DNA of 64,000 nucleotides, from contig NZ_CP115396.1 in NCBI RefSeq assembly GCF_027625995.1, positions 1,984,001 through 2,048,000 on the forward strand, in the 5' to 3' direction. The notes under the pieces were generated by a model, which was given only the letters and a program-made list of their open reading frames with translations, was not told the origin of the DNA and ran no database searches. Shown piece by piece: positions 34,601 to 43,199 of this stretch (its first letter is position 1; the number at the start of each line of letters is the position of its first letter). This DNA comes from Hymenobacter yonginensis (GTDB lineage Bacteria > Bacteroidota > Bacteroidia > Cytophagales > Hymenobacteraceae). A program made the translations under genes and the position numbers.

Positions 34601-36388
34601 CTAGTTGAAGTATTCTTTGGCGAGGGATTTATCGTGGCCGTAGATGTCGTCGCGGAAGTTCACGTTGCCGGCTTCATCCACCCACGAGGTGAAGTAGACC
34701 AGGTACACGGGCACGTGCTTGGGCAGGTTTACGTAGAGCTCCTTGCGGCCGGCAATCGTTTCCTCGATCTTGGTCATGTCCCAGCCGGGCTTGTTGCGGA
34801 GCAGGTACTCGGCCAGCTTGAGGGGCTCGGCGACCCGCACGCAGCCGTGGCTGAAGCCGCGCTTGGCCTGGCTGAACAGCTCGTCGTGGGGGGTGTCGTG
34901 GAGGTACACGTCGTTGGAGTTCGGGAAGATAAACTTCACGTCGCCGAGGTCGTTTTTGGGGCCCGGCCGGCGGCGCAGCGTGTACTTCCAGGTGGCCGGC
35001 GTGAGGCTGGCCCAGTTGATGCTGTTGGGGTCAACAGGGGTAGCCTTGGCACCCGAGCCTTTCACCACTTCCATGTCGAGGCGGTCGAGGTAGGACTGGG
35101 CATTGGCGGCCAACTTGGGGCGCATCTCCTTATCGATAATGCTGTAGGGAACGTTCCAGTAAGGTGCCAGTACCACGTACTCCATCTTGTCGGAAAAGAC
35201 CGGCGTAGCGTTGAGCGCCTTGCCCACGATGACGCGCATATCGAACACTTCCTTGTTGCCTTCGACGACGTGCAGCTTGTAGTCGGGGATGTTCACCAGC
35301 AGGTAATCGGGCTCAAACTTTTTCGGAATCCAGCGCCAGCGCTCCATGTTCAGGATGAGCTGATCGATGCGCTGAGCCACCGGTATGTTGAGCAGACGGA
35401 GCGTTTCGCCCCCCACTACCCCATCGGGGTTGAGACCGTTCTGGCTCTGAAAAGCCTTCACGGCCTGCACCAGCTCGGCGTCGTATTTCTCGGCCGGCGC
35501 GGCAGCAGTCGGAGTTGGCGCGGCGGGGCTGTTGGCTACGGTGCGGGCCGGCACAGTCTCCGCAGAAGCGGTGGCGGCAAGCGTGACGGCTGGTGCTGCT
35601 TTGGTACCCAGCAGACGCTGGCGCAGCGTGGCCACGGCCGGCGAGGCCTGCCCGGGCTTGAGCTTGGTGGTGGCGGGCAGCGTGGGCCAGCCGCCGTTGC
35701 GCTGCAGGGCGCGGTAGTCGGCCAACGCCTTTTTCAGCTGCTCGTACTCGGGGTGCAGCGGCTCAAACTCATAATAAGGATACGTGCTTTCCCGCTCCTG
35801 CAGGATCGTCATCAGGGCCTTGTGCAGCTTGATCTTGTTGCGCTTCACCTGCCAGTCGATGGTTTTGACGGCGCGCGGGTCTACGGTGCCCCGGTAGAAG
35901 TCGGAAGCCCAGTTGAAATAGGTGCCGGAAAGGGCTACGTCAATCTCCTTTTCCAGCGCATTGCGCTTGGTGGAATCGGCCTGTACGCCTTCCAGATCGG
36001 CAAATAACTTGTCGAAGTCCCTGGTTTTGTACTCTTTAGGATCCAGGCCTTCATCGGCGGCCTTGTTGATGACCCCGAGCATGGTTTTGGCCTGGGGCAC
36101 CAGCTCGTGGTTGCGGAACCAGCCCAACCGGAACTGTCGCTCGCGGTAGAACTTCTTGGCCCACTCAACCTGGTCCTTGAATTTTGGTTCGGCATTCATG
36201 GCGCGAACCACATATACGCTGTCGAGAATAGGCTGCGGCCCACCGGCTTTGGCCGGAGTGCCGGGCAGGGCTTCCTTGATCTGGGCCTTTTGCTCCTGGC
36301 TGCACGAAGTAGCAGATGCCAGCATCGTGAGGCTCATGAGCCAGAACAACAAGGTGGAGAAGAAAGCCGGACGGAACGGTGAATTCAT
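34601..36388 (-). CDS. Murein L,D-transpeptidase (YcbB/YkuD type) lipoprotein
   Basis: 595 residues. The signal peptide ends in a lipobox-like TMLASATSC. A helical N-terminal region (about 50-240) is followed by a peptidoglycan-binding helix bundle (LVQAVKAFQSQNGLNPDGVV, about 315-345). The YkuD catalytic domain comes next (YLLVNIPDYKLHVVEGNKEV, then HDTPHDELFSQAKRGFSHGC VRV), with the catalytic Cys in SHGCVRV near residue 513. This is the architecture of YcbB-like enzymes, which make 3-3 crosslinks in peptidoglycan in the periplasm. An Ala/Thr/Pro-rich insert at about 262-310 lies between the domains. Confidence 0.92.
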   Translation of the reverse strand: MNSPFRPAFFSTLLFWLMSLTMLASATSCSQEQKAQIKEALPGTPAKAGGPQPILDSVYVVRAMNAEPKFKDQVEWAKKFYRERQFRLGWFRNHELVPQAKTMLGVINKAADEGLDPKEYKTRDFDKLFADLEGVQADSTKRNALEKEIDVALSGTYFNWASDFYRGTVDPRAVKTIDWQVKRNKIKLHKALMTILQERESTYPYYEFEPLHPEYEQLKKALADYRALQRNGGWPTLPATTKLKPGQASPAVATLRQRLLGTKAAPAVTLAATASAETVPARTVANSPAAPTPTAAAPAEKYDAELVQAVKAFQSQNGLNPDGVVGGETLRLLNIPVAQRIDQLILNMERWRWIPKKFEPDYLLVNIPDYKLHVVEGNKEVFDMRVIVGKALNATPVFSDKMEYVVLAPYWNVPYSIIDKEMRPKLAANAQSYLDRLDMEVVKGSGAKATPVDPNSINWASLTPATWKYTLRRRPGPKNDLGDVKFIFPNSNDVYLHDTPHDELFSQAKRGFSHGCVRVAEPLKLAEYLLRNKPGWDMTKIEETIAGRKELYVNLPKHVPVYLVYFTSWVDEAGNVNFRDDIYGHDKSLAKEYFN

Positions 36389-36663
36389 GCAGATGGAGAG
36401 AGGATAAAGGAACGGACAATTGCTGGCGGGCTGGGTAGCAACGTACCCGCCTCGGCCAACTGCGCTTTTAACTGCATTCCGGAACGATAAGTTGCCCCGG
36501 TGCCGCTTCCCTTACAAACGGCAAGTTACTCGTTTTGCTAATACATTAAGGTGTGAATGCCGGCCGGAGCTGCCGCTTTTTTTGCGCCGGCCGTATTACC
36601 TGAGGCCGGGGCCCGGCACCATTTCGGCTCCGGTCTGGGCCGACGGCTCCATACTGTTTTGGC

Positions 36664-36671
36664 TATCTTTG
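36664..36671 (+). promoter_or_regulatory. Bacteroidota -7 box TATCTTTG
   Basis: TATCTTTG fits TAnnTTTG and lies 52 bp upstream of the ATG at 36724. The rest of the 335-bp divergent region between 36388 and 36724 shows no gene or repeat. Confidence 0.6.
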
Positions 36672-36723
36672 GCCCTTTCTCCCCTGCCGCTTGTCGCCGG
36701 CAGCTCATGCGTTGTTTATCTCT

Positions 36724-38517
36724 ATGACTGCTTCTGCTTTGCACTCCCTCTCCGACCCGCACAGCTATGCCCGGCCAGCCGAGGCCAGCGTCCGGCACCT
36801 CAGCCTGAACCTAGCCGTTGACTTCGACGCCCGCCTGCTGCGCGGCACTGCTACCTGGCAACTCCACAACGCCGGCGCCACCGAGCTGCTGCTCGACGCC
36901 CGCGACCTGCACATTGAGGCCGTGTGGCTGGGCGCCCCGGACAGCGAGCCGACCACCTTCGAGCTGGGCGCGACCGACGCCGTGCTGGGCCAGCCCCTGC
37001 GCATCCGTATCCGGCCCGACACCACCGAAGTCAGCATCCGGTACCAGACCACGCCCGGCGCGGCGGCGCTGCAGTGGCTGAGCCCCGCGCAGACGGCCGG
37101 CCGCGAGTACCCGTTTCTGTTCACCCAGTCGCAGGCCATCCTGGCCCGCACCTGGATTCCGTGCCAGGACTCGCCGGGTATACGCTTCACCTACGAAGCG
37201 CGGGTGCAGGCGCCGGTGGAAATGCTGGCTCTGATGAGCGCCACCAACCCGCAGGAGCGCAACGCCACCGGCGAGTACTACTTCCGCATGGATCAGCCCA
37301 TTCCGGCCTACCTGATGGCCCTGGCCGTCGGCGACCTGCAGTTCACGCCGCTGAGCGCCCGCACCGGCATCTACGCCGAGCCCGTGACGCTGCCCGTAGC
37401 CACCAGCGAGTTTGAGGACCTGGAGAAAATGGTGGCCACCGCCGAAGACCTGTACGGCCCTTACCGCTGGGAACGGTACGATTTGCTGGTGCTGCCGCCC
37501 TCCTTTCCATTTGGCGGCATGGAAAATCCCCGTTTAACATTTGTAACACCCACCATTCTGGCCGGCGACCGGAGCCTGACCAGCCTGGTGGCCCACGAGC
37601 TGGCTCATTCCTGGAGCGGCAACCTCGTGACCAACGCCACCTGGAACGATTTCTGGCTGAACGAAGGCTTCACGGTGTATTTCGAGCGCCGCATTATGGA
37701 GCAGCTCTACGGCCGCCCCTACGCCGATATGCTGCAGGTGCTGGGCCACTCGGCCCTGCTCCACACCGTGGCGGAGCTCGGCGCCACCAGCCCCGATACC
37801 CACCTGCACCTCGACCTGGCCGGGCGCGACCCCGACGAAGGCCTCAACGAAATTGCCTACGAGAAGGGCGACTACCTCCTGCTCACCCTCGAACACTTGG
37901 TAGGCCGGCTGGCCCTCGACACCTTTATTAAGGAGTACTTCGCGCGGCACAGTTTCCAGAGCATGGACACGGCCTCGTTCATAGCGTACCTGCGCCGCGA
38001 GCTACTCGACCAGCACCCCGGCCTGGAAGCCAAGCTGCAGTTGGATGCCTGGGTGAACCAGCCCGGCATTCCGGCCGTGGCGCCGCCGGTAGCGTCGGAG
38101 CGGTTTGAGGCCGTGGCCGCCGCCGTGGCCCGGTGGCAGCAGGGCGCGCCGGCCGCCGGCCTGCCTACCACCGCTTGGAGCAGCCACGAGTGGGTGTACT
38201 TCCTGCACCGTCTGCCAGCGCCGCTTTCGTTGGAGCAGCTGGCCGAGCTGGACGCGGCCTTCGGGTTCACGCAGTCCGGCAACGCCGAAATTCTGGCGGC
38301 CTGGTTTCCGCATACCATTGCGGCCGGCTACTCCCCTGCCGACGAAGCGCTGCACCAGTTCCTGACGCAGGTGGGCCGCCGCAAGTTTCTGGTGCCACTC
38401 TACAAGGCGCTGCTGGCTACGCCCGATGGCGCCGCGCGGGCCCGCCGGCTCTACGCCGAGGCCCGGCCCAATTATCATTCCGTCGCAACCAGCACGTTCG
38501 ACGTACTGTTGAAATAG
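36724..38517 (+). CDS. M1 family aminopeptidase (leukotriene A4 hydrolase-like)
   Basis: 597 residues from ATG at 36724 (an in-frame TTG at 36691 is less likely). There is no clear signal peptide. The M1 motifs are intact: exopeptidase GGMENPRLTFVTPT near residue 260, zinc site HELAHSWSGN about 30 residues later with the third ligand Glu in NEGFTVYFERR. The PxQxQ-like N-terminal half (FLFTQSQAILARTWIPCQDS) and the C-terminal helical repeat are like leukotriene A4 hydrolase and bacterial homologues. The family removes N-terminal residues from peptides. It is a single-gene unit with its own promoter and hairpin. Confidence 0.95.
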   Translation: MTASALHSLSDPHSYARPAEASVRHLSLNLAVDFDARLLRGTATWQLHNAGATELLLDARDLHIEAVWLGAPDSEPTTFELGATDAVLGQPLRIRIRPDTTEVSIRYQTTPGAAALQWLSPAQTAGREYPFLFTQSQAILARTWIPCQDSPGIRFTYEARVQAPVEMLALMSATNPQERNATGEYYFRMDQPIPAYLMALAVGDLQFTPLSARTGIYAEPVTLPVATSEFEDLEKMVATAEDLYGPYRWERYDLLVLPPSFPFGGMENPRLTFVTPTILAGDRSLTSLVAHELAHSWSGNLVTNATWNDFWLNEGFTVYFERRIMEQLYGRPYADMLQVLGHSALLHTVAELGATSPDTHLHLDLAGRDPDEGLNEIAYEKGDYLLLTLEHLVGRLALDTFIKEYFARHSFQSMDTASFIAYLRRELLDQHPGLEAKLQLDAWVNQPGIPAVAPPVASERFEAVAAAVARWQQGAPAAGLPTTAWSSHEWVYFLHRLPAPLSLEQLAELDAAFGFTQSGNAEILAAWFPHTIAAGYSPADEALHQFLTQVGRRKFLVPLYKALLATPDGAARARRLYAEARPNYHSVATSTFDVLLK

Positions 38518-38549
38518 AAGTCGGCGCCGCTTTGCGCGGGGCCGACTTC
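38517..38549 (+). terminator. Hairpin overlapping the aminopeptidase stop
   Basis: GAAGTCGGC (38517-38525) pairs with GCCGACTTC (38541-38549) with further pairing inside. The left arm begins on the last base of the stop codon. No T-tract follows, so termination is likely but not certain. Confidence 0.5.
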
Positions 38550-38631
38550 GCCAATTCCTCTGGCCCGAAGCTTGCTTGCACCGGACCGGAGTGCTACATT
38601 CCGTTTTTCCATTTGCTGATTTTTTGCGTTG

Positions 38632-39576
38632 ATGACCTCCAAACCCCTCGGTAAGCTCATTGCCATTGGCGGCAACGAAGACAAGGGTACCTACCCGAAC
38701 CCTCGTACCAAGAAGAAATACTACCTCAACTTTTTCGAGTTGGGCATTCTGAAACGGGTCGTACTGGAATCCGGCAAAGAAGACCCGCGCATCGAGGTGA
38801 TTACCACCGCCTCCATGATTCCGGAAGAGGTAGCCCGGATTTATATTTCCTCGTTCACGATGCTCAATTGCAACAACGTGAACATTATGGATATCCGCAC
38901 GCCCGAGGATGCCCGCCAGCCGCAGTACCTGGAGCGCCTGCGCCAGGCCGACGTGGTGATGATGAGCGGCGGCAACCAGTCGCGCCTCACCCAGATGTTC
39001 GGCGGCTCGGAGTTTCTGCAGATTCTGAAGCAGCGCTACTACGAGCAGCCCAACTTCATCATTGCAGGCACCTCGGCCGGCGCCATGGCCATGTCCAAAA
39101 CCATGATCAAGGGCGGCAGCGTACCGGATGCTCTGATGAAAGGCGCCGTGAAGATGGGCCCCGGCCTGGGTTTGATCGACAGCGTGGTTATTGACTCGCA
39201 CTTTGTGAAGCGCGGCCGGTTCGGGCGCATCATCGAGGCCGTGGCGCTGCACCCCAAGCTGATTGGCATCGGACTGGGCGAGGACACCGGCGTGCTCATC
39301 ACCGAAGGCAACCAGATGGAAGCCATCGGCTCGAACCTGGTTGTTATCATGGACGGGCACAAGCTAGAGCACAACAACGCCCCCGCCGCCAAAAAGGGCG
39401 AGGCCATTTCCATTGAGAGCATGCTGCTGCATGTGCTGGTGAAGGGCAACCTCTACGACGTCGCCCAGCGCGAGTTCTACCCCGACCTGAAGCTACGCCA
39501 GCAGGCCGCCGAATCGGTGCAGCTCACAGCGGGGCAGGACGCCAACGCACCGGTGGCCGCGCCCAACGGCATTTAA
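38632..39576 (+). CDS. cphB: Cyanophycinase
   Basis: 314 residues; ATG at 38632 is preferred over the adjacent TTG at 38629. It has the S51-family layout: LIAIGGNEDKG at the start, VITTASMIPEEVARIY, VVMMSGGNQSRLTQMFGG, nucleophile Ser in IIAGTSAGAMAMS, then DSHFVKRGRFGRIIEAV and GIGLGEDTGVLI. Cyanophycinase cuts the storage polymer cyanophycin (multi-L-arginyl-poly-L-aspartate) into beta-Asp-Arg dipeptides. There is no signal peptide, so it is intracellular. The convergent neighbour encodes an isoaspartyl peptidase able to split that dipeptide. No cyanophycin synthetase gene is in the window. Confidence 0.93.
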   Translation: MTSKPLGKLIAIGGNEDKGTYPNPRTKKKYYLNFFELGILKRVVLESGKEDPRIEVITTASMIPEEVARIYISSFTMLNCNNVNIMDIRTPEDARQPQYLERLRQADVVMMSGGNQSRLTQMFGGSEFLQILKQRYYEQPNFIIAGTSAGAMAMSKTMIKGGSVPDALMKGAVKMGPGLGLIDSVVIDSHFVKRGRFGRIIEAVALHPKLIGIGLGEDTGVLITEGNQMEAIGSNLVVIMDGHKLEHNNAPAAKKGEAISIESMLLHVLVKGNLYDVAQREFYPDLKLRQQAAESVQLTAGQDANAPVAAPNGI

Positions 39577-39593
39577 CTACCTATAATACAAGC

Positions 39594-39632
39594 AAAAGCC
39601 CCCTCCAAACACTCGGTTTGGAGGGGGCTTTT
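39594..39632. terminator. Bidirectional hairpin terminator
   Basis: AAAAGCCCCCTCCAAAC (39594-39610) pairs perfectly with 39616-39632. It lies between the convergent cyanophycinase and isoaspartyl peptidase genes and has A and T tracts for both directions. Confidence 0.9.
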
Positions 39633-39694
39633 GTGTTGGTTTCGACTGCTTGGTTTACTCCTTATATATATAGGCGCGTAAAGCTGTCGTCCGG

Positions 39695-40666
39695 CTAGTC
39701 TTTGTAGATGCCCAGGTAGAAGTCGGAGCCGGCGCTGACGCTGCCGCGATACATGCCGTCGGAGTTGAAGGGCAGAGCCATGTTGCCGGCGGCATCCACG
39801 GCCACTAGGCCACCTTCCCCCCCGATGGGCGCCAGCTTGTCGTGCACCACCACGCGGCAGGCTTCGGCCAGACTCAGGCCCCGGTACTCCATCAGGCAGC
39901 TGATGTCGTGGGCTACCACCGCGCGCAGGAAAAACTCGCCGTGCCCGGTGCAGCTGATGGCGCAGGTGCGGTTGTCGGCGAAGGTGCCGCTGCCGATGAT
40001 GGGCGAGTCGCCGATGCGGGAGTAGCGCTTGTTGGTCATGCCGCCGGTGCTGGTGGCGGCGGCCAGGTTGCCGTACTGATCGAGAGCCACGGCCCCGACA
40101 GTGCCCATTTTCTTTTTCGGGTCTTCGTGGGTGGCAGGCGCGCCGGCGGCGGGCTGGGCCTGTGAGTGGTCGAGGCGCATGCGGCCTTCCTGCAAGGCTT
40201 CCTGCAGCTGGTCGTAGCGGTGCTGGGTGAAAAAGTACTCGGCCGGTTGCAGCGGCAGGCCATGTTCCCGGGCCAGCTCGTCGGCGCCGGGGTAGGCCAG
40301 CAGCACGTGGTCGGTGTGCTCCATCACGAGGCGGGCCGCCCGGATGGGGTTCTGCACGGCGCGAGCCCCGGCCACGGCGCCCGCGGCGCGGTTGCGACCG
40401 TCCATGATGGCGGCGTCCATTTCGTGGTGGCCATCGTGGGTGAACACGGCACCGCGGCCGGCGTTGAAGAGCGGGCAGTCTTCGAGGCTGCGCACGGCGG
40501 CTTCCACGGCATCGAGGGCGGAGCCGCCCTGGCGCAGCACCGCGTGGCCAGCCTCCAGGCTCTGGCGCAGGGCCGCCAGGTAGGCCTGTTCTTTTTCGGG
40601 CGTCATGAGCTGGCGCGAAATCGTGCCGGCTCCGCCGTGGATGGCCAGGGCAAAGGGAATGTTCAT
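39695..40666 (-). CDS. iaaA: Isoaspartyl peptidase / L-asparaginase (Ntn hydrolase)
   Basis: 323 residues from ATG at 40666 (a longer start at 40705 adds unrelated residues). Plant-type asparaginase signatures are FALAIHGGAGTISRQLM at the start, GSALDAVEAAVRSLED, NAGRGAVFTHDGHHEMDAA and the self-cleavage site MGTVGAVALDQYGNLAAATS, whose Thr becomes the N-terminal nucleophile of the beta subunit. GGMTNKRYSRIGDSPIIGSG and GHGEFFLRA complete the substrate site. The enzyme hydrolyses beta-aspartyl dipeptides, including beta-Asp-Arg released by cyanophycinase, and possibly asparagine. It is convergent with cphB. Confidence 0.94.
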   Translation of the reverse strand: MNIPFALAIHGGAGTISRQLMTPEKEQAYLAALRQSLEAGHAVLRQGGSALDAVEAAVRSLEDCPLFNAGRGAVFTHDGHHEMDAAIMDGRNRAAGAVAGARAVQNPIRAARLVMEHTDHVLLAYPGADELAREHGLPLQPAEYFFTQHRYDQLQEALQEGRMRLDHSQAQPAAGAPATHEDPKKKMGTVGAVALDQYGNLAAATSTGGMTNKRYSRIGDSPIIGSGTFADNRTCAISCTGHGEFFLRAVVAHDISCLMEYRGLSLAEACRVVVHDKLAPIGGEGGLVAVDAAGNMALPFNSDGMYRGSVSAGSDFYLGIYKD

Positions 40667-40768
40667 GGGCAGGCGAAAGAAAATAAATGTGGGGGCGTAA
40701 GGCAAAGGTACGTAGGCCGCTGCGCCCCGGCCGTGCTAAGGCGGGTAGCCGGAACCCATTTTTTTTCG

Positions 40769-40776
40769 TACGTTTG
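40769..40776 (+). promoter_or_regulatory. Bacteroidota -7 box TACGTTTG
   Basis: TACGTTTG fits TAnnTTTG and lies 35 bp upstream of the ATG at 40812. Confidence 0.6.
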
Positions 40777-40811
40777 ATCTACTGTTTTCACCCCTCCAAA
40801 ATATTACCCTT

Positions 40812-41231
40812 ATGGCTTACGATGCTACCGGCCGCCTGCACGAAATCTTTGATGAACAGCAGGTGAGCGAGAAATTCCGCAAGCGCGAATTCGTGCTGGA
40901 AGTTGTAGATGGCCAGTACCCTGAGCATATCAAGTTCCAATTGGTGCAAGACAAAACGGCCCTCATCGACCCTTACAAAGTGGGCGACGAGGTGAAGATT
41001 GCCTTCAACCTGCGCGGCCGCGGCTTCAACAAAAACGGCCAGATGCTGTATTTCACCAACCTGGAAGCCTGGCGCATTGAGCCGGCTGCCGGCGGCGCTT
41101 CGGCTCCGCAGGGTGGTGGCTATCAGCAGGCTGCCCCTCGGGCCGCTGCTCCCGCTCAAAACCAGAATCCGAACCTGCGCGCTTCTTCGGCGCCCATCGC
41201 CTCGGACGACGACAACGACCTGCCGTTCTAA
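40812..41231 (+). CDS. DUF3127 protein with SSB-like C-terminal tail
   Basis: 139 residues. The first ~95 match the DUF3127 family (KFRKREFVLEVVDGQYPEHI, KVGDEVKIAFNLRGRGF, FTNLEAWRIE), small Bacteroidota proteins expected to have an OB-like fold. A Gly/Gln/Ala/Pro-rich linker (about 96-128) follows, then an acidic tip ending DDDNDLPF. This closely resembles the C-terminal interaction tip of single-stranded DNA-binding protein. The layout OB-like domain, flexible linker, acidic-PF tip suggests a nucleic-acid-binding protein that recruits the same partners as SSB (inference). It is a single-gene unit with promoter and terminator. Confidence 0.88.
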   Translation: MAYDATGRLHEIFDEQQVSEKFRKREFVLEVVDGQYPEHIKFQLVQDKTALIDPYKVGDEVKIAFNLRGRGFNKNGQMLYFTNLEAWRIEPAAGGASAPQGGGYQQAAPRAAAPAQNQNPNLRASSAPIASDDDNDLPF

Positions 41232-41253
41232 TTTCAGAACGCCTGCTACCAAG

Positions 41254-41284
41254 AAATGCCGCTTCCCACATGGAAGCGGCATTT
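41254..41284 (+). terminator. Hairpin terminator of the DUF3127 gene
   Basis: AAATGCCGCTTCC (41254-41266) pairs perfectly with 41272-41284, followed by a T-tract. Confidence 0.9.
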
Positions 41285-41520
41285 TTTTGTGAGCTGCTGT
41301 CTGATGCGCGTCCAACAGTTCCGGATAAGCTCCTGGGAAAACGGCTTCACTTAGGCCGCCGTATTGAGGGGCAACACGGCTGGAGAATGTCTCCCGGTCC
41401 GGCGGATTCGTTTGGCTATCAGCTGGCAATCATGTCGGCAAAACTTCTGCAGGCGTTTTTGTCGTTAGTAGAGAATCCGCCGCCGAGTTATTGATTGTAT
41501 ACTTTCCCGTTTCCCTGCCC

Positions 41521-42396
41521 ATGGTCGTTTCTTCCCTCCTTCCGCTCCGGCACAAAACGGCCCTGGTCACGGGAGCTACCTCGGGCATTGGGCTGGTAAC
41601 GGCCCGCGAGCTGGCCCGGCAGGGTGCCCGCGTTATCCTGGTAGGCCGCAACCCCGACAAAGCCGAGCGGGCCCGCGCCGCCATCCTGGCCTCCGTGCCC
41701 GAGGCCACGCTCGATGTGCGCCTGTTCGATCTGGCGCTGCTGAGCAACGTGCGCACTTTGGCCGCCGAAATCCAGCACGACTACCCGCAGCTGGATATCC
41801 TCGTCAACAACGCGGGCATCATGCCCGGTCCGCTCACGGTTACGGCCGAGGGGCACGAGTTGAGCTGGGTTACCAACCACCTGTCGGTGTTCATGCTCAC
41901 CAACCTGCTGTTGCCGCTGCTGGTGGAAGCCGAGGCCGGGCGCATCGTGACAGTGGCCTCGGAGGCGCACTGGCTGGGCGAGATTGAATACTCGCAGGAA
42001 GCCCGCAACGCCCCCGACAACTACAGCTGGCTCACGGCCTACGCCGACTCCAAGCTGGCCAACATCCTGTTCACCACCGAGCTGGCCCACCGCCTGGAAC
42101 TGACCGGCGTCACGGCCAACTGCCTGCACCCGGGCATGGTAGACACCGGTCTGGTGCACGCGGGCAGCTCCTGGGGCATGAAGGCGCTGTGGTATCCGGC
42201 CAAGCCGTTTATGATTTCGCCGGAGCAGGGCGCGCGCACCAGCCTCTACCTGGCCACGGCCCCAGAGGTGGCCCGCGTGAGTGGGCGCTATTTCAAAAAC
42301 ACCCGGCCCGGCCGTTGCTCGGCCCGCTCGCAAAGCCGCCCCGATGCGTCGCGCCTGTGGCGGATTTCAGAAGAAGAAACGGGCGTTAGCGTGTAA
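41521..42396 (+). CDS. Short-chain dehydrogenase/reductase (retinol dehydrogenase-like)
   Basis: 291 residues from ATG at 41521. The Rossmann motif TGATSGIGLVTARELARQGA lies near the start, with NNAGIM (about 92-97), TVASEAHW (catalytic Ser) and the YADSK (YxxxK) pair. HPGMVDTGL follows, as in the light-dependent protochlorophyllide reductase/retinol dehydrogenase group. It is soluble and NADP(H)-type by its VGRN loop. Substrate unknown. The intergenic stretch upstream (41285-41520) holds nothing recognisable. Confidence 0.9.
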   Translation: MVVSSLLPLRHKTALVTGATSGIGLVTARELARQGARVILVGRNPDKAERARAAILASVPEATLDVRLFDLALLSNVRTLAAEIQHDYPQLDILVNNAGIMPGPLTVTAEGHELSWVTNHLSVFMLTNLLLPLLVEAEAGRIVTVASEAHWLGEIEYSQEARNAPDNYSWLTAYADSKLANILFTTELAHRLELTGVTANCLHPGMVDTGLVHAGSSWGMKALWYPAKPFMISPEQGARTSLYLATAPEVARVSGRYFKNTRPGRCSARSQSRPDASRLWRISEEETGVSV

Positions 42397-42481
42397 TAAG
42401 AGCTGCAGGAGTTTCTTACCCCCTCGTATTTGGTATGCTTGCGGCTGGCCGCTTGCAGCCACTTATCATATCCCGGGCATC

Positions 42482-43114
42482 ATGACTGAACTCGAACAAC
42501 TTATCCGGCAGGGCGAAGGCGAGCAGCTGGAATTCAAGAAGAAGACCACGCACCCTTCGCGCATTTCGCGCACGCTGGCCTCGCTGGCTAACACGCACGG
42601 CGGCCGGGTGCTGGTGGGCGTGGAAGACGACGGCCGCATTGTGGGCGTGCGCGACGCCGAAGAGGAAATCTATTTGCTGCGCCAGGCGGCCCGGCACTAC
42701 GTGGAGCCGGCCCTGACCCTGCAGATCCGGGAAGTGGAGCACGACGACCTGACGGTGCTGGTGGTGACGGTGGCCGAAAGCCCGCACAAGCCGCACCGTG
42801 CCCAGGTGGCCGACGGCGACTGGCGCAGCTACGTGCGCGTGCGCGACGAAAGCGTGCAAACCAGCCAGCTCACCGAAAAAGTGCTGGAGCGCCACGACCC
42901 GCTGGACATGCCGCGCCTGGAAAAGCTGCCCCTCAACCGCGAAGAGCTGGCCGTGCTCGACTACCTGCAGAAAAACCCGCGCCTGACGCTCAACCAGTAC
43001 ATGAAGCTACTGAACCTGGGCCGCCGCCGTGCCTACCGCACCCTCATCAAGCTCACGCTCCACGGCTACATCAAGCACCACGATAAGGAAAAAGAGGTGT
43101 ATTACACGCTGTAG
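42482..43114 (+). CDS. AlbA_2/Schlafen-type domain protein with C-terminal helix-turn-helix
   Basis: 210 residues from ATG at 42482; the longer frame from 42281 overlaps the upstream gene. The N-terminal domain has the AlbA_2 (Schlafen AAA-associated) signature GEGEQLEFKKK ... RTLASLANTHGGRVLVGVED plus DGRIVGV. The second half of that domain runs to about residue 130 (SYVRVRDESV). The C-terminal ~60 residues look like a winged helix (LAVLDYLQKNPRLTLNQYMK, RRRAYRTLIKLTLHGYIKHH). Such proteins bind nucleic acid and often act as regulators. It is 85 bp downstream of the dehydrogenase on the same strand. Confidence 0.85.
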   Translation: MTELEQLIRQGEGEQLEFKKKTTHPSRISRTLASLANTHGGRVLVGVEDDGRIVGVRDAEEEIYLLRQAARHYVEPALTLQIREVEHDDLTVLVVTVAESPHKPHRAQVADGDWRSYVRVRDESVQTSQLTEKVLERHDPLDMPRLEKLPLNREELAVLDYLQKNPRLTLNQYMKLLNLGRRRAYRTLIKLTLHGYIKHHDKEKEVYYTL

Positions 43115-43118
43115 CACC

Positions 43119-43198
43119 CTGTCATTCCGAGCGAAGCGAGGAATCTGAGGTTGTTCCAGCAGAAATACCCAGATTCCTCGCTCCGCTCGGAATGACAG
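43119..43198. repeat. Inverted repeat with 28-bp arms between convergent genes
   Basis: Left arm 43119-43146 and right arm 43171-43198 pair with one mismatch (core GTCATTCCGAGCGAAGCGAG). It fills the gap between stops at 43114 and 43200 and probably doubles as a terminator. Confidence 0.85.
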
Positions 43199-43199
43199 A

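Noticed and set aside
38002..39360. 452-codon minus-strand frame across the aminopeptidase/cyanophycinase boundary
   Set aside because: It overlaps two real plus-strand genes and shows no domain.
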